40,653 bases of DNA from Verrucomicrobiales bacterium. GTDB taxonomy: Bacteria; Verrucomicrobiota; Verrucomicrobiia; Verrucomicrobiales; DEV007. Where the stretch lies: the NCBI GenBank assembly GCA_013213965.1, contig JABSSR010000034.1, forward strand, positions 1 through 40,653, given 5' to 3'. The notes beneath the pieces were generated by a model that was given only the letters and a program-made list of their open reading frames with translations, searched no databases and was not told where the DNA came from. Of this stretch, positions 20,121-29,200 are shown piece after piece (the first letter of the stretch is position 1; each line of letters begins with the position of its first letter). Both the position numbers and the translations under genes were made by a program.

Positions 20121-22163
20121 TCAATTTTCCTGAGGTATGAATTTGCTTTGGAAAGGTTTGCTACGGGTAATTTCATGAATCATTGTCCGTAAACTATAAT
20201 TACGCTCAGCAGTATTTTTTGCAACCAAATCCAGAGCCTCATAGTCTGCCACAGCGATCTCACGACCTAGTGCATAAGCCAATAAGTGTGCGGCCAAAGC
20301 ACGAGCAAAACGGTTCTTCTCTACAAGAATAGCATCCTTAAACTCAATAATACTGGAGAATTCATGCTTTCTAAATAATTTGCCAGACGGATCCACTTTT
20401 TGGCCATTCTCATAATTATCTCGCCATCGACCTACAGCATCAAAGTTCTCTAAAGCAAAACCAAGAGGATCAAGTTTTTTATGACACCCAGCACAATCAG
20501 CACGTTCACGATGCTCTGCAAAACGTTCACGGAATGTTCTCTTCTTAGCATCATTCGGATCTTCACGCTTAAGGGGCGGAACATCGGCCGGAGGCGGTTC
20601 TGGAGGATCGTTAAAAATGACACCAGCAATCCATGCACCTCGTGTTATGGGCTTAGTTTCTTCGGGTCCTGATGTCATTGTAAGAACTGCAGCAGATGTA
20701 ATGACTCCGCCCTGACGGCGATCCGTCAAAGAAACACGCTGAAATGGCATTGTGACTGGACCTCCGAGCCTACCTTCAATATTAGGATCATACCATTTAG
20801 CAAGACGCATAGATCGAAAACTGTAATCCGAATCAATCAGTTCAAGGATAGGACGATCCTCTATGAGTACATTTTCAAAAAGCAGTAGTGGCTCCATCAT
20901 CATATCCATAGTGGTACGATAATTTGGTGGAGCGTAATAAAAGTCCGGATATTTCTTAACATCCGGGACCGACGAAATAATTCGATCCAATTGCAACCAT
21001 TGAGAAGGGAAGCTGTCACAGAAACGTTTGATGCGACGATCCTTAAGCATTCGATCCACTTGCTGATTTAGAATGGTCGAGTCTGATAAATGGCCACTTT
21101 TTGCAGATTCCAGTAAGATTTCATCAGGCAAGCTCCCCCAAAGAAAAAAAGAAAGCCTAGAAGCCAACTCATAATCATCGATTTTCTCTATGGAATTTTT
21201 CCCTACTTGCCTGTCATAAAGATAAAGGAATCGTGGCGATGCGAGAACAGCCGATACGGTCTCCTTCATGGCATCCGTAAAAGATTTACCCGAACTGACG
21301 AGGCTCTTAACGTGTCCCGCGTAACGCTCGATTACATTTTTTTCGACAGGCCTACGAAACGCCTTCGATAAGAAGGGACTTAATCGTTCTCTGGAAACCT
21401 CCACAATATTCGATCCTTGCTCAGGCTGCGCAAACAAAGCATTCCACGAACCACAGGTCTTATTGTTGAAATTAGAACTTTGCACAATCGAACCTGCCAA
21501 AGTAAGAAAGCTTTCCATTAGGATAGGTGATAAAGAAAGATGATCTCCTCGATTATCGAAACCATTCTCCGCTCGGAGATCCTGAGGGAACGGAGCGACC
21601 CCGGCCAACCGAGGCTCAATTAATCCGGACTTGCCGAGAGGACGACTACTGACCGTCATTTTGTCCGGCATTTTACCAGTCTCTGGACGAAAATAATTGC
21701 TGCGGTCCCTCATCATTTTTTCAGGAAGTGGGTATATTTCGACCTTCAGATTAAGAAGATCTTTGACGGCATTGGCGTACTGAAAACGATTCATTCTACG
21801 AATCGGAGTGCGTACGAACGATTTAGTTTCGAGTATCGATATCTTTAATAATGCTTTCAGTTCCGCCAGAATTAATTTCTTTTTTGATTCTGGTATCGGA
21901 GTCTCCTCTTCGGGTGGCATTTCACCGTCCTCTATGGCTGTGATTATTTTTTCAATTCGTTCAGCATCTTCTTGAAATTTGGGCAAGGCATTAATCTTCA
22001 GAAGATTTAATTTCCCTTTAACCTTACCCTTTTCTCCATGACATTTGGTACAGTTTTCTTGGAAGACCGGCTTAATCAGATTATCAAATGCATCCCTTGT
22101 ATCTGACGCCTCCACATGAAGCGTTAAAAAAACAGCCAATAATATTACGCAACCCTGCTTCAT
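20121..22163 (-). CDS. DUF1592-type protein (N-terminal cytochrome c-like, DUF1587/1595/1592/1588/1585 arrangement)
   Basis: 'VFQENCTKCHGEKGKVKGKLNLLK', 'RFQYANAVKDLLNL', 'SRLSFFLWGSLPDEILL', 'CAGCHKKLDPLGFALENFDAVGRWRD', 'LAYALGREI'. The track start (22178) is GTG; ATG at 22163 gives a signal peptide (MKQGCVILLAVFLTLHVEA) with upstream GAGGA, so that start is preferred. Confidence 0.9.
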   Translation of the reverse strand: MKQGCVILLAVFLTLHVEASDTRDAFDNLIKPVFQENCTKCHGEKGKVKGKLNLLKINALPKFQEDAERIEKIITAIEDGEMPPEEETPIPESKKKLILAELKALLKISILETKSFVRTPIRRMNRFQYANAVKDLLNLKVEIYPLPEKMMRDRSNYFRPETGKMPDKMTVSSRPLGKSGLIEPRLAGVAPFPQDLRAENGFDNRGDHLSLSPILMESFLTLAGSIVQSSNFNNKTCGSWNALFAQPEQGSNIVEVSRERLSPFLSKAFRRPVEKNVIERYAGHVKSLVSSGKSFTDAMKETVSAVLASPRFLYLYDRQVGKNSIEKIDDYELASRLSFFLWGSLPDEILLESAKSGHLSDSTILNQQVDRMLKDRRIKRFCDSFPSQWLQLDRIISSVPDVKKYPDFYYAPPNYRTTMDMMMEPLLLFENVLIEDRPILELIDSDYSFRSMRLAKWYDPNIEGRLGGPVTMPFQRVSLTDRRQGGVITSAAVLTMTSGPEETKPITRGAWIAGVIFNDPPEPPPADVPPLKREDPNDAKKRTFRERFAEHRERADCAGCHKKLDPLGFALENFDAVGRWRDNYENGQKVDPSGKLFRKHEFSSIIEFKDAILVEKNRFARALAAHLLAYALGREIAVADYEALDLVAKNTAERNYSLRTMIHEITRSKPFQSKFIPQEN

Positions 22164-22177
22164 TTTTTCCTCAACCA

Positions 22178-23131
22178 CTATCCAATACCAAAACGGAAAG
22201 GATCGGAAGGATCAATCATAATATTGGTCTCTCCGTTGACCCATGCTCGGCCACTTACTGTTGGAATTACTTTTTGATCTTCCAATGGTTCCACTTCCCC
22301 CTCAAAGATAGTTCCTAAAATACCACTCTGCCTCCAAATCTGACCCGGTTTCAATTTTCCAGAAGTATGCAAGCAAGCTAACTTGGCACTAGTGCCGGTA
22401 CCACAAGGAGATCGGTCATATTCTCCTCCCGGACACATTACAAAATTACTGGAATCTGATTTCAAAGAATCAGCAGGAGGACCAAAGATTTCAACGTGAT
22501 CAATTTTACTGCCATCATCACCAAAGACATTGGCAACCTCAAGAGCCTCCATTGCAGCGATCGAAAATGAACTTAATTCATTTAAGTTACTTAATTTAAT
22601 TTCTGGTCCGTAACCTTCGATAAGATAAAACCAATTACCTCCCCAGGCAACATCTCCTAAAACTTTCCCAAATCCTTTCACCTCAATTTCAACATTGCTC
22701 AGATAACGATAGCTAGGAACATTCGTCACACTCACAGAACCATCCGGTTTCAGTTCAGCCTTTATCATTCCGACCGGCGTCTCAATGTAATGGGTTCCAG
22801 TTGAAATACGGCCCATGAATTCAAGAGTCTTAATCAGCCCCATGGTCCCATGAATGCACCCCTTCAATACACCTGAATTATTAAAGAAAATAACACCTGC
22901 AACACACTTCGTATCAACAGGCTCACAAAGCAAAGCCCCCACCATTGCTTTAAATCCTCTAGGTTCGCTTAATAAAGCAGTTCTCAACCAATGAGCTTTT
23001 TCTTCAAACCGATCTCGAAGGTCTGTCATATTTCCTGTTCCAAGATCAGGTGCACCACCAACAACGACTCGGGTCGGCTCACCAGCAGTATGCGAATCAA
23101 TAACTTTGATCTTGTTAGTATCCATGGACAT
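22178..23131 (-). CDS. Proline racemase superfamily, 4-hydroxyproline 2-epimerase-like
   Basis: 'IDSHTAGEPTRVVVGG'. Both catalytic cysteines appear present: 'LKGCIHGTMGLIKTLE' and 'YDRSPCGTGTSAKLACL'. Confidence 0.88.
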   Translation of the reverse strand: MSMDTNKIKVIDSHTAGEPTRVVVGGAPDLGTGNMTDLRDRFEEKAHWLRTALLSEPRGFKAMVGALLCEPVDTKCVAGVIFFNNSGVLKGCIHGTMGLIKTLEFMGRISTGTHYIETPVGMIKAELKPDGSVSVTNVPSYRYLSNVEIEVKGFGKVLGDVAWGGNWFYLIEGYGPEIKLSNLNELSSFSIAAMEALEVANVFGDDGSKIDHVEIFGPPADSLKSDSSNFVMCPGGEYDRSPCGTGTSAKLACLHTSGKLKPGQIWRQSGILGTIFEGEVEPLEDQKVIPTVSGRAWVNGETNIMIDPSDPFRFGIG

Positions 23132-23203
23132 TAATGTATTTCCTAATAACTCTTAAGGCGCCGAGAGTCCAGCACGCACAAACATTAAATTAATTCATAT
23201 CAT

Positions 23204-24505
23204 CTAAGAAAAGCGCCCTGGAAACAACGCGTCTAAAGGTAATTCGTTATATTCATTACAAAGTATATTTGCCATGAGGTGACCAGTTATTGGACCAAGG
23301 CTCAAACCCATCATTGCATGGCCAGTTGCAATAAAAACACCTTCCGCACCTTGCCCGGCCGGACCAATGTATGGCAACCCATCAGGCGAACAGGGCCTAA
23401 GACCAGACCATCTCTTGATACCATTAAAATGGTCGACTTTGAACTGAGGAAAGTAATTGGGAATTGACTTTAGAATACCCTTAACGCGACGAGCATTTAT
23501 GGATAAATCGTTATCACCTAATTCCATAGTTCCTGCAAAACGTAAAGAATCACCCATCGGAGTCACTGCGACACGAGCCTCATTAAGAATAGAACAAACG
23601 CGTGGTAATTGCACAGGTTCTGGCACAGTCATTGAATAACCCTTACCAGCTAGGATCGGAAGATCTAGTCCCAAATCACAAGCCAGAGATGATGACCATG
23701 CGCCTCCCGCAATAACAAATTGATCCGCTTCGACATTATCACTTGAGGATTCATTTTCTCCCAAATTAATACAACGCAAAGCCTTGGCCTGGCCATTCTC
23801 CATAACAAAACCATCAGCACAGACTTGATGGTGTATTTCTGCTCCCATTCCAAGAATTTTTTCTCTCAGCTGATTTAAAAAGATACTAGGATCCAAATGG
23901 CAATCCTGTTTGAACCAAACGCCTCCTTCTACATCCATTTCAATGTCTGGATCAATCTCGGCTAATCTTCTCGAGTCACATACTTCTACTTCAAGACCAA
24001 GGTCATTAGCATCCAATGCTAGACTCGATTCTTCTTCAAGTGCATCAGGCCCTTTGCAAAGCATTAATAGCCCCTTCTTAACCAATTCATAAGAACCGTC
24101 CTTTGCAAGTTCGACAAAGAGCTGTCTGCTCTTCAAATTTAAATCACACAAAAGCTCACGATTATGTATGACATGATTCTTATTCGCTGAACGCCAAAAC
24201 AAATACAACCAACGCATTAATTTTCTGTTCGGTCGTAAACGAATCGCAAAAGGACTTTCGGAACTAAGCATCCATCGAAGTCCCAAAGCTATCATTCCAG
24301 GCGCGGCAAGAGGAACAAAATGACTTGGCACAACCATACCGGCATTCTCTGCAGAACAATTATCACCTTCTTCGGGCTCTCTTTCCAAAAGAACAACTTT
24401 TTTACCAGCTTTCAACGCATAGTAAGCAACACAAAGCCCAATGACTCCTCCTCCAACAATCACGACTCTGTGCTTGTCTTGAAAATTATTTGGAGAGAGA
24501 GACAT
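23204..24505 (-). CDS. FAD-dependent D-amino acid oxidase/dehydrogenase family (DadA-like; candidate D-hydroxyproline dehydrogenase)
   Basis: Rossmann 'VVIVGGGVIGLCVAYYALKAGKKVVLLERE', 'AENAGMVVPSHFVPLAAPGM', C-terminal 'WSGLRPCSPDGLPYIGPAGQGAEGVFIATGHAMMGLSLGPITGHLMANIL'. Adjacent to the epimerase-like gene. Confidence 0.87.
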   Translation of the reverse strand: MSLSPNNFQDKHRVVIVGGGVIGLCVAYYALKAGKKVVLLEREPEEGDNCSAENAGMVVPSHFVPLAAPGMIALGLRWMLSSESPFAIRLRPNRKLMRWLYLFWRSANKNHVIHNRELLCDLNLKSRQLFVELAKDGSYELVKKGLLMLCKGPDALEEESSLALDANDLGLEVEVCDSRRLAEIDPDIEMDVEGGVWFKQDCHLDPSIFLNQLREKILGMGAEIHHQVCADGFVMENGQAKALRCINLGENESSSDNVEADQFVIAGGAWSSSLACDLGLDLPILAGKGYSMTVPEPVQLPRVCSILNEARVAVTPMGDSLRFAGTMELGDNDLSINARRVKGILKSIPNYFPQFKVDHFNGIKRWSGLRPCSPDGLPYIGPAGQGAEGVFIATGHAMMGLSLGPITGHLMANILCNEYNELPLDALFPGRFS

Positions 24506-24692
24506 TAATATAGATAATATTTTGCGCGTTAAATAGTAATACCTTTAAAATATAAGTATTACAGCCTGCTAAATGAACGTCTATTGAGAACGAACAAAAA
24601 GTAAGATGAAACCTACTATAAATATTTCATCATTCATAAGTTTCCTAAAACTGTAATACTTTGTATCATTAGCACCCAATATTTAAATTCTC

Positions 24693-26162
24693 ATGATTCC
24701 CAAAATATCATTTTTCTTTTTCTCAATCCTTCTTTGCATTACGAACTCCGAAGCCAAACCAAATATTCTTTTTATTGCAATTGACGATCAAAATGACTGG
24801 ATTGGTTGTCTGGGAGGCCATCCACAAATCAAAACCCCGAACATAGATAAACTCGCAGCAAGAGGGACCGTATTCCTCAATGCACACTGCCAGTCACCAT
24901 TATGCAATCCATCACGTACAAGTCTAATGACAGGGTTACGCCCAACTACGACTGGAATTTACGGACTATCTCCATGGTTTCGTGATGTTCCTCAGTTGAG
25001 AGATCTAGTCACTCTCCCACAATATCTGAAATCACATGGATATAAGACGATGTCAGCAGGAAAAATTTATCATGGCCGATACGGAAGAAATCCAAAAAAA
25101 GATAAGGAATTTGATATTCTTGGTCCAGGAGCAACTGCGGCCCCTTTTCCAGACAAAAGATTAGTTAAAAAAACTCCTCAATCCCATCGTTTAGTTGATT
25201 GGGGCACTTTCCCGCACAGGGACAAAGACAAGGGAGATTACAAAATAGCCAATTGGGCAATAGAACAAATTAATACTAAACCCAATGAACCTTTCTTTCT
25301 TTCAGTGGGGTTCTTCTTGCCACATGTTCCTTGTTTCGCAACCCAAAAATGGTTTGATATCTACCCTGAAAGCACTTTACAGCTTCCGAAAATTAAACGT
25401 AATGACAGGATAGACACACCTCGATTCTCTTGGTATTTGCATTGGAAACTTCCCGAGGTTCGTCTCAAATTTTTAGAAGAGCATAATGAATGGAAAAATT
25501 TAACTCGATCATATTTGGCATGCACAAGCTTTATCGACGCCCAGGTAGGACGAGTTCTGGAAGCTTTAGACCGAAATAAATTAACCAAAAATACAATCGT
25601 TATACTATGGTCCGATCATGGTTGGCATATTGGGGAAAAAGAAATTACTGGAAAAAATACACTCTGGGATGATGGGACCCGCGTTCCGCTCATCTTCGCC
25701 GGCCCAGGAATAAACAAAGGGCGTTGCACACAACCCGCGGAGCTACTAGACATTTACCCATCCCTTAATGAACTTTGCGGACTCCCATCCAAAAAAGGTT
25801 TAGAGGGCATTAGCCTGATGCCTCAACTTAAAGATGATTCCACAAAACGCGATCGCCCGGCCATCACATGCCACAATCACGATAATAACGGGGTCCGGTC
25901 CGAGAAGTGGCGCTATATCCGATACGCCGACGGCAGTGAGGAACTTTATGATATGATAAAGGACCCAAACGAATGGACTAACCTTGCGGGCAGTGCCGAA
26001 TATCGAGCAATAATGGGAAAGCACCGCAAGTGGATACCGAAAAACAATCAGAAACCAGCACCAGGGAGTAAGCATCGTGTGCTCACTTATGATGCAGAAG
26101 ATGGATCTGTTATTTGGGAAGGTAACCCTATAAAAAGGAATGAACCAATTCCTGAAATTTAA
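24693..26162 (+). CDS. Secreted sulfatase (type I, Cys-type; iduronate-2-sulfatase-like)
   Basis: Signal peptide; 'PNILFIAIDDQNDWIGCLGGHPQIKTPNIDKLAARGTVF'; sulfatase motif C-N-P-S-R in 'SPLCNPSRTSLMTGLRPTTTGIYG'; 'ILWSDHGWHIGEK'. Confidence 0.94.
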   Translation: MIPKISFFFFSILLCITNSEAKPNILFIAIDDQNDWIGCLGGHPQIKTPNIDKLAARGTVFLNAHCQSPLCNPSRTSLMTGLRPTTTGIYGLSPWFRDVPQLRDLVTLPQYLKSHGYKTMSAGKIYHGRYGRNPKKDKEFDILGPGATAAPFPDKRLVKKTPQSHRLVDWGTFPHRDKDKGDYKIANWAIEQINTKPNEPFFLSVGFFLPHVPCFATQKWFDIYPESTLQLPKIKRNDRIDTPRFSWYLHWKLPEVRLKFLEEHNEWKNLTRSYLACTSFIDAQVGRVLEALDRNKLTKNTIVILWSDHGWHIGEKEITGKNTLWDDGTRVPLIFAGPGINKGRCTQPAELLDIYPSLNELCGLPSKKGLEGISLMPQLKDDSTKRDRPAITCHNHDNNGVRSEKWRYIRYADGSEELYDMIKDPNEWTNLAGSAEYRAIMGKHRKWIPKNNQKPAPGSKHRVLTYDAEDGSVIWEGNPIKRNEPIPEI

Positions 26163-26243
26163 ATAGGATACTAGTCATAAAATTGTTCTCAAATCATTGG
26201 GAATTTCTCCTAAAATTCTTTTATTCGGCTTATTATTTTTATG

Positions 26244-26258
26244 GACTATATTATAGTC
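26244..26258. promoter_or_regulatory. Perfect short palindrome directly upstream of the CotH-protein start codon (possible operator or RBS-region hairpin)
   Basis: GACTATA-T-TATAGTC, 7-bp perfect arms, 4 nt before ATG at 26263. Confidence 0.35.
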
Positions 26259-26262
26259 TCCT

Positions 26263-29200
26263 ATGAATCATCCTCCCAAGTGTTATCGGACGATAATATT
26301 GTTATGCTGCTCGATTTTATTTTTAATTTCTAGAGTCTTCTCAGCTCCAATTATTAATGAGTTCGTAGCTCTTAATAAATCAACGCTTTACGATGAGGAC
26401 GGGCAATCATCAGATTGGATCGAAATACACAATCCACACCAAGACACCGTTGATCTTGAAGGATACTTCCTTACGAATGACCCGGAAGATTTGAAGAAAT
26501 GGAAGTTTCCAAAGGTCTCACTTGCTGTTGATGCATATTTAATCGTGTTCGCATCAGGCAAGGATCGTGACAATGGAGAACTTCACACAAACTTTAGAAT
26601 TTCAAAATCTGGGGGATATCTTGGCCTAGTGGATCCTGACGGCAAAACCGTCGTTTCTGAATTATCTGAGTTCCCAGTCCAATTCGAAGATTTCTCATAT
26701 GGCATAAAAACGGACGGGGAAAGCTTTTCAACTACACTAGTTAGGGAAGGAGATGCTTGTAAATTATTAGTGCCCACCAATGACATCGGAACTACTTGGC
26801 ACTCTCTTAATTACAATGATGAAACCTGGTCCGATGCCACGACAGGAATTGGATATGAGCGATCGAGCGGGTACGAAAATCTGATAGGCGCTGGCGGTGA
26901 TATTGAAGAACAAACTTATAATGAAAACTCTACTGCTTATATTCGAATTCCCTTTTCCATCAATTCATTGGATGGACTGTCCAGTCTTACATTTCGAATG
27001 AAATACGACGATGGATTTATTGCATATATCAACGGTACAGAAATCGCTTCAGGAAATAAGCCTGCATCACCTGCCTGGAACTCAGACGCTAGCACAGATC
27101 ATCCTGACAGCCAGGCAACCTCGTTCGTCGATACGGACCTGTCCGCACAAGCTTCAGAGATTGTCCGGACAGGTAACAACCTATTAGCAATCCATGTAAT
27201 GAATGGTGACACGGGAAGTTCTGATCTGCTCGCTCTTCCTCGCCTCGAAGCTCAGTTCGTCATAAAACCTGATGAAGGAGCTGAACCAAAACCACCTGAA
27301 TTAGGATATTTTCAAACTCCAAGCCCAAATAAAAACAATGGATCCGATTCGGGCCTACCTTCCGGACCGGTTTTAATTTCTCAACCTGGTCGAGGCTTCA
27401 CCGGAAACTTAACTTTAAGTTTAACCACAACATCACCTCAAGCACAAATCCGATACACGACTAACGGTTCATTACCGACAGAAGTATCACCTCTTTACAC
27501 GGGCAGCACTATCACCCTCGGAAATTCAACACTACTGCGTGCCCGCTCCTTCGAGGAGGGCTTGACAGCAGGACCAGTATCAGAGTCTGGTTATATAAGA
27601 CTATCAACAGACGCCCAAAACTTCAGTTCTGACCTTCCGGTAATTATTATGGAACGGTTCTCAAATGGTGGCACTACAGCAGCTAATGGTAAAACCTTTA
27701 CTTTCTTTGCATTCTTTGAACCTGATCCACAAACAGGGAGAACACGACTCAACGGACCCTACTCCATCGGTACACGAGGAGGATGGAAAGTAAGAGGATC
27801 ATCATCCACAGGATTTAGTAAAAAAGCATTCTCCATTGAGGCATGGAACGAATTGAACCGAAATAAAAACATCTCACCGCTAGGGCTCCCGGAAGAATCG
27901 GATTTCATTCTAAATGCACGATCAGTATACGATCGCAGTCTAATGAGAAATGCATTTATTTATGAACTCAGTAATCAGGTCGGAAGATATGCGGTAAGAA
28001 CAAAATTCGTAGAACTTTTCAAAGATGATAACGGTGGAAATCTAAGTTATAGCAATGATTATGATGGGGTCTATACGTTCATGGAAAAGATCTCGCGTGA
28101 CAAAGAACGTGTCGATGTCGAAAGACTTACTGAAAATGTATCTGAGGAGCCCGGGATCACTGGAGGATACATTCTTAAAGTCGACCGCCTTGATCCGGGT
28201 GATTCTGGCTTGCGGGCAGGCGGACAAACTCTGGGCTGGGTATATCCTAAAGAAGATGATGTCAGCACTGGTCAGTCAAACTGGGTCCGGGAATACATGA
28301 ATGAAATGAGCTCTGCTCTTAGCACTGATAAATTCGGAGACTACATTAATACCCTTTCCTGGGTAGATCATCATCTACTCAATATTTTAACACTTAATGC
28401 AGATGCATTAAGGCTCTCAACTTTCTTTCATAAAAAACGAAATGGAAAACTTGAGTATGGTCCGATATGGGACTTCGACCGCTCTATGGAATCAACGGAC
28501 GGACGCGATAATAATCCTTCAACATGGTCAGGAGGAACGTCCTATTTTACTTTCCCATGGTGGGGATCTCTATTTGATAACGAAAATTTCTGGCAAGTTT
28601 ATATAGATCGCTACTTCGAGCTTCGCGAAGGTGAATTTGCAACATCAAATGTGCATTCGATAATCGATCGTATGGCAACTGGACTCAATGAAGCTCAGGC
28701 AAGAAATTTCCGAAGATGGTCAGACCAGCCCCGTTTTGGCAGCTTTCAGGGAGAAGTTAATCATCTCAAGGACTGGCTAGGAACCCGGCTCGATTGGATG
28801 GACGGACAATTTGCACCAAGGCCAACAACAAATAAAACAGCAGGAGCTTATCCACCAGGCACAAAAATTACACTGAATGCAAATCTGGCAGGGAATCAGA
28901 ATATTTATTACACCCTTGATGGAAGCGATCCTCGACCACCTGATCAATCGGATCCATTGGATGGAACTACCATTATCGATGAAGATATCCCTGTCCGAGC
29001 ATTGGTGCCAAACTCCGACATTGGTTTATTATGGTACAGGGACTTAAACTTCAATGACGGGTCCTGGATGCAAGGAACTAACGGCGTGGGTTATGAAAGG
29101 AGCAATGGTTATGATCCATACATCAACATAGACGTTGATGATGAAATGAGTGGAAGAACTTCTTGCTATATCAGAATTAAATTCAATCTAACTCAAACCG

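Noticed and set aside
20121-22178. GTG start at 22178 for the DUF1592 protein as given in the ORF track
   Set aside because: ATG at 22163 has an upstream GAGGA and yields a proper signal peptide; the N-terminal extension MVEEK looks artefactual.
22178-23131. Trans-3-hydroxyproline dehydratase as an alternative identity
   Set aside because: That subfamily typically replaces the first catalytic Cys; here both Cys ('KGCIHGTMG' and 'RSPCGTGTSA') are present, favouring epimerase activity.
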